From Morinoia aosen (Eukaryota > Arthropoda > Malacostraca > Amphipoda > Talitridae): a stretch of DNA of 64,000 nucleotides. The notes beneath the pieces were generated by a model, which ran no database searches, was not told the DNA's origin, and saw nothing but the letters and a program-made list of their open reading frames with translations. The position numbers and the translations under genes are program-made. This document shows, in pieces, positions 1-9,357 of the stretch. The stretch is from positions 7,509,934 through 7,573,933 of the forward strand of contig CM059574.1 in the NCBI GenBank assembly GCA_030386875.1, read 5' to 3'. How positions within the stretch are numbered: position 1 is the first letter of the stretch; every line of letters begins with the position of its first letter.

Positions 1-530
1 CTTAACGGCACCAATGTCTTTGTTGAGGTTAGGTTTATGAGCGAATATGAAAAGGGACTCTAAAATTCTGAGATCATGCTCACTGTTAGCTCGGCATAAA
101 GTTGAAAAATTTGTGTTTTTAAATGAATGGTTTAAATTATCGCAGTGATCTCTAATTGCTGATTGGGGTGGAACGGTTAGTGCACGGCCGGTTCGATGAG
201 ATATTCCTGCGTGTTGGCTATGTCTGATGAATTGTTGGAGTTTGGTACTACCAACGTAAGACTGCATGAAGCAGTCACACTTATAAAAATAGACACAACC
301 ACTCTACAGGCACTCATCCAATCGTTCTTTTCTGCTAAAAAGGATGCAATCTTAAAACTATTTTTGCAAAACACTCTAACGTCGACCGTTGTAAAAAATC
401 TACTAACCAAAGACACTACATCGTCTTCAGCTCTGCGTTCAAATAACCCATGAATGGTAACTCGACGTACAAGGTCTGCTTCGGTACGCTCAAAGTTGCA
501 GGAGAGGGGCAAATTTTGCGGTGTAAATTT
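1..530 (-). pseudogene. Penelope-like element copy A: linker plus GIY-YIG endonuclease C-terminus
   Basis: The minus-strand translation (best open stretch 177-512, continuing to base 1) carries the C-terminal part of a Penelope-like polyprotein. A spacer is followed by YVGSTKL-type residues, ISHRTGR and SAIRDHC, then ESLFIFAHKPNLN. This is the usual order in the GIY-YIG nuclease that follows the reverse transcriptase in PLEs. In the family the nuclease nicks the target DNA for insertion. The copy is interrupted near 177 in the scanned frame and has no RT of its own. It lies head to head with copy B, sharing the spacer (453-512 against 895-975) in opposite orientation. It may continue left of the window. 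Family call is confident from motif order; activity is not expected. Confidence 0.75.
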
Positions 531-1162
531 TTTTATTTATTTGAAAACGGCAGCTAATAGCTTTTTCCAGTATATTAACGCATCTCATCCTAATATTAAA
601 TTTACAATGGAAGTAGGGCAAAATGGTCAGATCCCTTTCCTAGTCGTCCTCATAAAAAAGTCAAATTCAAAACTCATTACTTTTGTTCACAGGAAGCCTA
701 CGTTCACTGGTCTTGCTATGAATTATTTCAGCTGTGTGTATAGAAGATATATAAAATCGTGTATTTACAGTTTGTTCCATCGTGCATACCGCATATCCAG
801 CACGTATGAATTATTCCATCTTGAAATAGAAGACAGTAAAATTACTGATTAACAACAAATATCCGAAATCACTTATTCAGAATTGTGTTAGAAAATTTTT
901 ACACCGCAAAAGTTGCCCCTCTCCTGCAACTTTGAGCGTATCAAAGCAGACCTTGTACGTCGAGTTACCTACCATTCATGGGTTATTTGAACGCAGAGCT
1001 GAAGAGGGAGGTAGTGTCTTTGGTTAGTAGGTCGACGTCAGAGTGTTTCACAAAAATAGTTTTAAGATTACATCCTTTTTTAGCAGAAAAGAACGATTGG
1101 ATGAGTGCCTCTGGAGTGGCTGTGCCTATTTCTAAAAGTGTGACTGCTGCATGCAGTCATAT
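520..1162 (+). pseudogene. Penelope-like element copy B, part 1: RT thumb region and linker
   Basis: Plus-strand ORF 454-852 contains a PLE reverse-transcriptase C-terminal region: FFQYINASHPNIKFTME, then IPFLVVLI, FVHRKPTFTGL and a downstream helix with HRAYRISSTYELFH. In known PLEs this block is HPNIKFT.E...G.LPFLDV, followed by YRKPT.TG. A stop (TAA at 850-852) and further decay precede the linker (895-1162), which matches copy A at the DNA level. The catalytic palm of the RT is missing, so this is a 5'-truncated insertion. It continues at 7774 after an interrupting DNA transposon. Function today is unlikely. Confidence 0.72.
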
Positions 1163-1177
1163 GCCGGGGCCACACTA
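1163..1177 (+). repeat. Left terminal inverted repeat of the Harbinger-type element
   Basis: GCCGGGGCCACACTA is an exact reverse complement of 7759-7773. It is bordered by AT on the outside. Confidence 0.85.
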
Positions 1178-2456
1178 GCCTGACGTTTATTCGTCAAATG
1201 AACTCCATATGTCAAATGAACTCTGGAAGGCCCGTTCGCTCATCATTTGATGAAAGTATGCTCGTCATTTCGTGAAAGGTCGTCGAAGGTTTTCAGTCAC
1301 CAAATGGACTACGAAGAACAAAGATGGCGGACAGTGTTGACAAGTTTCGCAGCTGTTATGTTGACTTTAAATGATGATTGTGGCCAATTTTGGCTTGAGA
1401 TATACATGCGTTTCCTCTGTTATATAAAATACGTTTTTCTGCTGTTTTCGTGGTAGTATCAAAATGTAAAGCAATGAAATTTAGTGCTAGGTTTTGTAGT
1501 TTAGTGAAAAAGCAAGTAGCCTGTTACCAATGAAATTTAACATTTATTTCCAACCATGTCGACATGTTTTACATGAAAATTATGTGGTAAATGAAAACTG
1601 TTGGTTTTTAATTTTTTAGCATTGCTCAAGAACGCTAGTCACAAAAAGATGTGTCAAAGAACTTGTTTTGCAGGCGTTTTTATTGTAGTTCCTTTCAGTT
1701 TATTAAAATCTTATTGTTTTTTAAATTATGAAAGTTTTAATATAATTGAATAGAATTATATTTTATGTTAAAGTGTTTAATTTATTCAATGTGTTGTATG
1801 AAAAAAGATCCATCTAATTTAAATGACTTTTGATTTACAGATCCTAGACAACCAGAAGTTAGATATAGCTTGAAACTTGCGTTAATTATGCAGACCTTTA
1901 GAAAACAATAATGACCAATAAACATTGTGAGTGTACCCAGATTTTTTGGGACCATCAATCAGCATTATACTTCTAGGTAAGTGTAATGGTATGCAAGAAT
2001 GCCTCATGAGTTCATTTTTTTTGCAGGTGTAAAAAGTGAGTTAACTATGTAAATATTATAAATAAGCAGTTATTTCGTTCAGCAATGTAATAAGTAATTT
2101 TGAGAATGCAGGGTTTGAAATTTCAGATGGTTAATTTTATCTAGGCTAATTTCGTTGAAGTTAGCAATATTAAAAAAGCAAAAATATTTATTTTGAATTA
2201 GATACTCTATTCTCAAATTCGAAGAGTAAACATTGTCTCAGATCAAAGAAGGATAGATAATGAGAAGAGCAATGTGAAAGAAAATGCGGATGCTAGCTAA
2301 AAGAATATCTTTAAGTATTTTTGATTCATGTTGCACTTTTTCTTTAAGTGGAAGTTACAACTAACAATGACTTGATCAGGTTTAAAAAAATTCATTTTTT
2401 GTGATACCATTAGTCAAATATTTCCCTTCAGGATTACTGCATAATCTTATGTTTAA

Positions 2457-2676
2457 CACTTTGACTGCGACGTGCGCCACCGGTGGTACACGGAGGTAAT
2501 TTTCATAACGCTGCTGACCGACCAGTAGTCGCAAACTCAATTTTAATAAATACTAATCAAAGCTAAATAAAGACACGATCCAGTTCATGTTTGCTATTTT
2601 TAAAATAGTTTACTACAATTGACTTTAAATTTCAGTATGGTGTTGAACTTAATATTTAGTAGTCGCAGTCAAAGTG
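2457..2676. mobile_element. piggyBac-type MITE, 220 bp, TTAA target site
   Basis: CACTTTGACTGCGAC begins directly after TTAA (2453-2456), and its exact complement ends directly before TTAA (2677-2680). Perfect 15-bp inverted ends plus TTAA on both sides are the hallmark of piggyBac-superfamily non-autonomous elements. There is no coding capacity. It lies inside the Harbinger-type element and so inserted after it. Confidence 0.85.
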
Positions 2677-3743
2677 TTAAGCAAATGGTGTTAGATAATT
2701 GTTTTTAACTTTCAAGTTCTGTACAATGATCATAAGCATGTCAATGTTGAACACAACAAAAGTGAGAAGTAGGGCCATTATTACCTACCAGTGTTGATAG
2801 ACAAACATTATTGGCATAAGGTTATGGGTTTAAATAATGTTTGTAGTGGTATTGTTGTTCTGTGGAGTACAGCAAGTGGTATAAATGTCAGTTGTGACCT
2901 ATCTAAACTGCCAGTTATTTGTATCACATTAGATTCTGAAATTTTGCTGCTGATTTTGAATTTGTTGTTTTATCTATTGAATTGTAAATACTCTATTTGC
3001 ATGGTGCTGATCATCTATGATGCAATAGGTTTGCTCTATGTTGTTGTACTCTTAAATTTGTACCTTTTTACAAATGTGAAAATTAGTACAGATGTCTTAT
3101 TGCCATTCTGCATGACAGTGGAATTTGGGCATTCAGTTTTCCACTTTTGTTTTTTAAGTATTTGGCAGAAAAGTTAGGATTCTGAAAATGGGTGAGATTC
3201 TCTGCAAATTATTCTAAATTTAGGCGAGAAGCTTGTGGAAAAGTGTGCTCTAGTTACTGACTGTTTTAGAAGTGAAGTAAACATAGCCTGATGTTATTTA
3301 TTTCTTAACACAGTGAAAACTTTGCTAGGAGGGCAATTTCTAATTTAGATCATACAGTTGAGGTTTTATGAAAACTTTCATTATGACATAGGTGAATCTT
3401 TGTAGTCATGTGTGACCCTCATGTAACATAAAGTTGAGGATTTTATTGTTCTTCATTTGAGCTCTCAATGAAACTCATGGAAAACTTCTCCTTCATTAAC
3501 TAATAATTTTCAGTGTTTGATGAAAGTTAGTCCCAAATTGTATGACTGTGTACTATAAACACTAGTCCACCCCCCTTTATTTGAAATAAAAAAGTGGGCG
3601 AAATGAGAGAAAGGCCGTAAAAAATAAAAAATACAATCTCTCGAGAGTAGATGAGGCCGCGTGAACACGGCCCGTCAAAATATATAGGACTGGAGCTTGT
3701 ATCACAGATACGCTCATCACACACTGCAGGCTGGCTTCGGACA

Positions 3744-3772
3744 GACCGACCGACGGACGGACGGACGGACGC
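3744..3772. repeat. GACC/GACG microsatellite
   Basis: About seven consecutive GACC or GACG tetramers in an otherwise AT-rich stretch. Confidence 0.8.
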
Positions 3773-4058
3773 GGCTCTTATTATAGTATAGTTTATTGTA
3801 GCATTACCTAATGATATTTCTTTAAACATATAATTTCCAAACAATTCACTACACATATATTTACTTCTTGTGTTGTTCCATAACAAAACATGCTTTTTTG
3901 CAAGGAAGCTCATGTACTGGAGCTTACAAACAAGTACTGTGTACTTGAATGATCAAGTCTGTCACTAACACTAATGCAAGAATTAATATTACCAGTAACT
4001 ATGTACAGGGCTATTATATCAATGGCGTAAGAATAATTCTAAATGATATTATTTTTTT

Positions 4059-4571
4059 CAGATCTTCTAAAAAAGAGGACATCCCTCCCACGCTTCTATT
4101 TGTGCAGCTCCTCGCTTCTGAAAGGATGAAACCATCAGGGTCTGGAGCTGTGGACAGCAAGCCTTGGATGCACACTAACCTTATTGCCTTTTTTTCGGAT
4201 TGTGTGCACCCAGACTGTAGCATGAGCAGCATGAATATTAATTCAAGTGATTTTGTTACCCACATTCAAGTGGAAGGCAAATAATCAAAGAACCTGTACT
4301 GAGAGTATTGTTGTGTTGGTCGACAGATTGGTTTCAGGAAGAGCCTGACAATACTGTAGAGACTCAGTTAATGGGCACTTCAGCCAAAATTGATGACGAT
4401 ATCGTTCATGTAAGTAGTGAATGCAAGCCTCAAAATTGTGGCGCCTGCACCAAGCCTTCCCCAGCAGCAGATACATGTACTGATGTCATGGACAGTGGGG
4501 AATTTTGTAAGTGTAAAAGGAGTAAGAAAGATGAGAGCATTTTAATTAAGTACGGTAGAGTTATTTCATGA
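4059..4571 (+). CDS. Unrecognised cysteine-rich ORF pair inside the Harbinger-type element
   Basis: Two overlapping plus-strand frames, 3949-4284 and 4308-4571, read more like protein than their surroundings. The first follows a T-rich tract ending in CAG at about 4058, so it may be an exon. It contains FVQLLASERMKPSGSG and CVHPDC. The second has a cysteine pattern ECKPQNCGACTKP followed by CTDVMDSGEFCKCKRSKK and a basic tail. A frameshift near 4265-4300 would join them. Harbinger-class elements often carry a second, DNA-binding protein, and this ORF lies on the opposite strand from the transposase, as such partners sometimes do. I do not recognise the family, so a role as transposition partner is only a guess. 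Confidence 0.35.
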
Positions 4572-5887
4572 TAAATTTCTTAATGTTGCTGAGAGCTCAT
4601 TAGCATGAAAAAGGAGTGCTGGAAATGATAATTACATTACCAAACTTGCTGTGAACTTGTGCGAGATAAAGTGAATGGCCTTGCGGGTGAAGAAAAAATA
4701 AAATTTATGTCGAAACTTGCTTAACTCTGTTCTAAGAATTGACAAGTGTTAGATGTCATTTACTGGCTTCTTTAATAATTTTCATGAACTTTTCTATAAA
4801 TTGATTCCCTACCTGACTGTGAAATTGTTCCTTTCTTTTATCTCAATGTATGATAGGATCAATTAAGTTATACCTTATGAGTTAAAGTAGCATATCAATG
4901 GATAGTACAATACTATTCTATCATATGTTACGGGCCATCCTATTATTTTGCTCTTCTCTGACTTATTTTTCCATCCCAAATACTTTCTCCTTAACCTTGA
5001 TCTTACTTCATAAATCTCCCGATTTTCTGTTTCTCCATCACGAGAAAAGAACTGCTGTATCTAAGGGAAGTAACGCTTCCATGAGAAAAATGGTAGTGCC
5101 CGAGCTTGTTAAAATAGTGTTTCTAGTTTTGTTTTAGTGATCATGTTTTTTCGGCTCATTCTATTCCTCTCGTGATCACGTCGTTGTCGTGATTAAGAAT
5201 ACTTAACCTAACCTAAATAATTATAATAGTAACTAGTACTTATTAGTATTATTCGCTGTTTCTATGCGCACGTAATTATTTGTAAGAACACTTATGCATA
5301 AATTTTTCAATATGCTGTTGAGTTGTAGTTTAATTTAATCTAAGGTACCAAAGAAACTATTCAATTCAACTTGTGAGGATGCGAACTATGGCTATGCGCC
5401 ATTTCTGCATGATGGTAGGGCATACGAGTAAATCGATGAAACAATTTCATATAGTCGCCGATTTGTAAGCTAGATATGAGTGTGGACAAAACTGTTTATT
5501 TGGTAGCATTGGTTAACGTTGTTTGTTATTAAAAATCGGATTTTTTATACATGTTGAAACTCTGCACATGGACTTTACCACAATGCGTGATTGTGAATTC
5601 AGATTATGCATATTCCTAACCTTAACACGTAATCTAGTATGCAGTAATTACATTTCCTAAATCCTGTTGATATACTTCTTTAGTTAGCCTTCCTAAGTCA
5701 AATAATGATTTGTCAATGTTTTATTTAATGATGAAAAACTAGAGTGAAATACATAATGTTGTTTAAACAATTTATTTTGTTGATTGACCTAATACGTTTA
5801 TTCCAACAATTAATGACAGAAAATAATGCGGAACAATTATTTCTCAGATATTTGTAACACCTTTAAGTCGCATTTCCACAGCAATGT
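4572..5887. other. Non-coding interior of the Harbinger-type element
   Basis: AT-rich, with one 79-residue ORF (4898-5137) that has no recognisable motif. Nothing else is supported here. Confidence 0.5.
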
Positions 5888-7561
5888 TAGTGGAGTCCCA
5901 ACATTTTATTCAGCCAGCATCCAGCTCCGCTTGTGAAGTAGTTCTTCAGCTGAACTTTGATGGTTGTAGCTGCTACAGCCGATCGACCGCCTCCATACAA
6001 CGAACCGAATGATGTCCAGTGTTTTCTTACCAACTGCCGGTTGTGCACGATCCAATGATAATGTCATTTTTTCAAGAGCAAGCGGGTTGATATAACGGAA
6101 GTCTTTATGATCATTTAGGTAATAATAAAGAGCGCAAGTTGCTAGAGTGATAGACTGGATTCTCTCGACTATGATGTTTATTTCAGTACGGAAATCTCTG
6201 AACGTACTTGACAGTATGCCGAATGCGTTTGCCTCTGTTTTTCGATTTCTAGAAAGACTAACTGAAAACTCGTTGGTCGTGAGAAAGGTTCGTACAAGGA
6301 TAAAGCTTCATTAAACGAGTTGACAATGGGAGCGCATCATCTGCCACTATGACATATGGAAAAAGGAAGTTGGTCCCGAGAAGTTCACATGTATGGGGCA
6401 TGTTCAGGCTGTTAGAATCGAATGCTTGTTTTAAGGATGATTTATTGAACACTCCTCTGTCAGATATTCAATCATTTGCAGCGAGGTATCATGGGGGTAA
6501 TTCCGAGTCGATCACAAGCAGAGAAGCATTTTCGGAACTATGTGTCTTGCTTGCTGATTACTGAGCCAACTTTGCCTAGTATGTCTTATACCTTTTGCAA
6601 AGAATAAGAAAACTTTTGCATAATTCTTGTTAGAATCAACACGTACAAAATGACTAACACCAAAATTATATATCAGAGAAAGCATCATCATATTCTCAAC
6701 AAAGGCGATGGAGAAAACTTATCTTGAATCAATTTTTTTAACATTTCATGCCCTAAGCTCATTTTCAACAAGAAAAACTTGCACAATTTTAACAGATAAT
6801 AATAGACAAAAATTTGAAACCTAAATGGAGAAACCTTGACAGTTTAATGACTTCAATCCCTCCCCAGTCGCTCTATCTGAGGGTTGCTGAGCACACCGGC
6901 AAAAATCATCGAACTGGTAACATTCTTGGATCCCCTTTTCATTCCTCTATTAGAGAGCATTGCGCAACTCGGCAATGTTACCAAGCTATTGTCAGCGGTA
7001 AATCCAAAATTTTTCACTCCAACTCAAATAATTTCGGGGTAGAACTTTCCATTAGCTGAAGCCTTCCCTCAACAGGATGCTGAGTTCATACCATCACAAC
7101 ATGGTTACGTGAAAAACCGTAATTCCTCCTATCAAGCGTTAGTAATTATTTTAATTTTTCTGGCATTCTCGCGAGTTACTTTTGCTTTTTTACGCATGGC
7201 TTCGTCTTCCTTCGATGTCATAAACTTTTGTCTTCAATAATGTCTTAAAAAGAACATGTATTGAAGTTTCTCTACATTTATTAGCAGGATTTTGGCGAAA
7301 AAGAGCTCTTAAATGAATTAAGAACATTTAAATGAAATGTTTTATGATCCGTCTAAAAGAAACGTTAAAAAATAATATTTTTCTCCGTAGGAACAATCTC
7401 ACTTACCTGCAATCGTTTACATCAGCAAGCAGATCTTCTCTCAATCGATTCGGATTGTTAGCTCTATTTCGCCATGGTTTTACCCAACATCTTCTTTTAG
7501 GTTTCGCTGTTTTTGTACTTTCATTAAAAGTTTCGGTCACAAGAGTTGTTTCGACAGCAAA
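5888..7561 (-). pseudogene. PIF/Harbinger-type transposase, decayed, with introns
   Basis: The minus strand encodes pieces in the correct order. An N-terminal exon ends near 7389-7395 (KRRCWVKPWRNR... then LREDLLADVNDC), followed by a GTAAGT donor. The catalytic region at about 6180-6500 has ISDRGVF, FPYVIVADDALPL and LYPCTNLSHDQRVF. After a roughly 1-nt frameshift near 6262 come SRNRKTEANAFGIL and YYYLNDH, then a C-terminal tail with LKNYFTS ending at TAA 5888-5890. VADDA and ENAFGIL-like motifs are diagnostic of the DDE_4 nuclease of PIF/Harbinger elements, which cuts and pastes the transposon. Frameshifts and missing middle sequence show that it is inactive. The middle (6560-7380) includes an intron and foreign sequence. 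Confidence 0.75.
6850..7000 (+). pseudogene. Third Penelope-like GIY-YIG fragment
   Basis: The plus strand translates to LRVAEHTGKNHRTG, then GSPFHSSIREHC. This is the same block as ISHRTGR...SAIRDHC in PLE copies A and B but clearly diverged, so it is from another PLE family or an older insertion. It sits on the opposite strand to the transposase, within what should be its intron or middle part. No other PLE domain adjoins it. Confidence 0.6.
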
Positions 7562-7758
7562 TTTCTAGAGCGCACACATATTTGCACGTCCTGCTCATCA
7601 ATACCGCATACCTACTTCGGTTTGTTTACATTCGATGAGCGTCGGACGCTCATCACAAAGCTGAGTCAGAGCCACACACAGTCGTAATGTGGCCTGACTG
7701 GCTTAACGGCCGTTTGACATGACGAGTGTCCGTGATTCATTTGACGACCGAAATATCT

Positions 7759-7773
7759 TAGTGTGGCCCCGGC
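7759..7773 (-). repeat. Right terminal inverted repeat of the Harbinger-type element
   Basis: TAGTGTGGCCCCGGC is the exact complement of 1163-1177. AT follows on the outside. Confidence 0.85.
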
Positions 7774-8060
7774 ATTACGTTGGTAGTACCAAACTCCAAC
7801 AATACATCAGACATAGCCAACACGCAGGAATATCTCATAGAACCGGCCGTGCACTAACCGTTCCACCCCAATCAGCAATTAGAGATCACTGCGATAATTT
7901 AAACCATTCATTTAGAAATACAAATTTTTCAACTTTATGCCGAGCTAACAGTGAGCATGACCTCAGAATTTTAGAGTCCCTTTTCATATTCACATAAACC
8001 TAACCTCAACAAGGACATTAGTGCCGTTAAGTTATCAATTACCCCCACCCACTGGCTTAA
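7774..8060 (+). pseudogene. Penelope-like element copy B, part 2: GIY-YIG domain and C-terminus
   Basis: This continues copy B after the transposon: YVGSTKLQQYIRHSQHAG, ISHRTGRALTVPPQSAIRDHC and ESLFIFT. It is almost identical to copy A in DNA, but a small deletion near 7990 creates a stop (TTCACATAA, where copy A reads TTCGCTCATAA). Reading past the stop, the frame runs through the shared GCCGTTAAG end and some bases beyond, then a GT-rich microsatellite (about 8066-8104) begins. The PLE end is uncertain by tens of bases. Confidence 0.72.
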
Positions 8061-8105
8061 TTCTGTGTGTGTTTGTACGTGTGTATGTGTGTTGTGCGTG
8101 TGTAA

Positions 8106-8281
8106 GCATAGGAAAACGCTGGGAGAGCTGCGAGGTTTACTTGGTGGAGCGGATGTATTTAGACGAAATGCGGCGTCGAACTCCCAGCTACCTTATTTAT
8201 ACAAGGTAAAACGCTGATTCAGGAAGCGCATTGCGGATACCCCGCATTGAAGGCGTTATACTGATAACACATATACGAACA
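8106..8281 (-). repeat. gypsy-1 3' LTR
   Basis: On the minus strand the LTR starts TGTTCGTATATGTG at 8281, directly after a long G-run. It contains CCGCAATGCGCTT, CTGAATCAGC and a TATAAATAAGG box (about 8196-8206), then GCAGCTCTCC. All of these recur in the plus-strand 5' LTR at 16405-16590. The U5 end is unclear: homology fades near 8106, so the end is probably truncated. Confidence 0.7.
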
Positions 8282-8304
8282 TATCTCCCCCCCCCCCCCA
8301 ACCC
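8282..8304 (-). promoter_or_regulatory. gypsy-1 polypurine tract
   Basis: The minus strand reads GGTTG, then a run of G, then AGATA, directly before the LTR start TGTTCG. This is the expected plus-strand primer site. gypsy-2 has a comparable G-rich tract at 31678-31696. Confidence 0.7.
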
Positions 8305-8976
8305 TGGGTGAACGCAAGTTTCCAGAAAAAACTTTCGAATTACAATATCAAAAATTATAAGGATCAAATTCATACACCAAAACAGCAAGCTAAACGCATG
8401 CAGCTCATTAACGCCGGAAGAAAAATACTATTGGCCACGCAAAAAAAACACACAACAGCTATATATACTGAATAGTGAAACAACGAGTCTAGCTATATGA
8501 ATAAGAAGGAGCGCAAGCATAACAAATAGGTAAATACCCTTCTTTTTCAACGTAAACTTTACACAAGGTACTACGCACCGCAAGTACATAATTTCAAAAA
8601 TAAAAAATAGACACACACTTTGTACCAAATACTAAAAAAAAACGATAGGTATTAAAATAAACAGTACCAATTCTTAATTTTACGTATCGCAAAAACAGTA
8701 CGGTCATAAATTCTTTCACAAAAGCATCAAGCATCGACGAAAAAATATATCGTAAAACACAAAGGTAAAACACAAAATCAAAATTAAAGCGTGATTATAT
8801 AGTTGAGTAAATAATTGCATGATTATATTAAACCTCGGTCACCAAGCTTTTCAATGCTGGTCTCGACTGTCTCGCAGCACCCACGAATATTCTGACTCCC
8901 CCATTACAATAATTTGAGGCATTAGCGGAATATTGTTCGCACTACCGCATGGACCACACCTGCGGCACGCCCACTC
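8305..8976 (-). other. gypsy-1 region between ORF3 and 3' LTR
   Basis: AT-rich untranslated sequence, corresponding in position to 31700-32568 of gypsy-2. A 66-residue hydrophobic ORF at 8428-8628 has no counterpart in gypsy-2 and is not supported. Confidence 0.5.
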
Positions 8977-9248
8977 TCATTGTTCAGGGTGAGTTGGGCG
9001 CAATTGATGACGGCGGAGGATGAAGTCCTCCGACCGCACTCTCTCAGTCATTACATTCTCCTCCAGACGAATGTAATACACTGTCACTCCTAATACCATA
9101 ACGAACAAAACGAGAAAAATCAGAGCCACATCTGACACTCGGTCCGGCAGAAGGTCAACTTGCGCGTTTGTCTTAATCCATTCTTCAGACACTCGACCTT
9201 GGTGCTGAATCATAGCATTGGTTAGAGCATCTACATGTCGAGAATCTG
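8977..9248 (-). CDS. gypsy-1 ORF3: small single-pass membrane protein
   Basis: A minus-strand ORF of 78 residues from its first Met (9213), open upstream to a strong acceptor-like sequence (T-rich tract ending TTAACAG at about 9246). It aligns with gypsy-2 ORF3 along its length: VDALTNAM against VDAILTAI, VSEEWI against ISDELI, VDLLPDRVSDV against VDLIPDQLSDI. A strongly hydrophobic helix (ALIFLVLFVMVLGVTVYYI) follows, then RVRSEDFILRR against RLRGEDVALRR. The position between pol and 3' LTR is that of env, but it is far too small and has one predicted helix, no cysteine-rich ectodomain and no furin site. The ORF is still open although pol and gag of the same copy are broken. The N-terminus may lie on an upstream exon. 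Function unknown. Confidence 0.6.
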
Positions 9249-9357
9249 TTAAGAATAATCAATTTTGCGAATTAAAAATGAGAATTTAGGGAAAATTTTA
9301 ATTGTGTGTAATAAATGTCTGGCTTTGTTTGGCTTACTTAGAAATATCTCAGAAAAT

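Larger units (their letters stand above)
1178..4058. other. Left interior of the Harbinger-type element, mostly non-coding
   Basis: AT-rich sequence with no recognisable gene. A 128-residue ORF at 2791-3177 is rich in L, I, V and C with no family motif and is probably chance. The stretch contains a short MITE (2457-2676) and a GACG microsatellite near 3744-3772. A splice-acceptor-like T-tract ending in CAG at about 4050-4060 leads into the ORF that follows. Confidence 0.5.
1163..7773. mobile_element. PIF/Harbinger-type DNA transposon (6.6 kb) inserted in PLE copy B
   Basis: Perfect 15-bp terminal inverted repeats (GCCGGGGCCACACTA at 1163-1177 and its complement at 7759-7773) interrupt the PLE exactly between its linker and its GIY-YIG domain. 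Both flanks read AT, which fits a 2-bp target duplication. Subterminal CATTTGACG-like motifs occur at both ends. The element encodes on the minus strand a decayed transposase with the DDE_4/ALP1-like features of the PIF/Harbinger superfamily. A 2-bp AT duplication would fit the ISL2EU-type branch better than classic Harbinger, which makes 3-bp TWA; that assignment is inference. The interior also carries a MITE, a PLE scrap and unrecognised ORFs. Confidence 0.8.

Noticed and set aside
2791..3177. 128-residue hydrophobic ORF that could look like a membrane protein
   Set aside because: Lies in AT-rich interior of a transposon; composition follows base bias, no start context or family motif.
8066..8104. 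GT-rich microsatellite considered as part of the gypsy-1 LTR
   Set aside because: The other LTR copy lacks it; it lies at the PLE/LTR boundary and is simple sequence.
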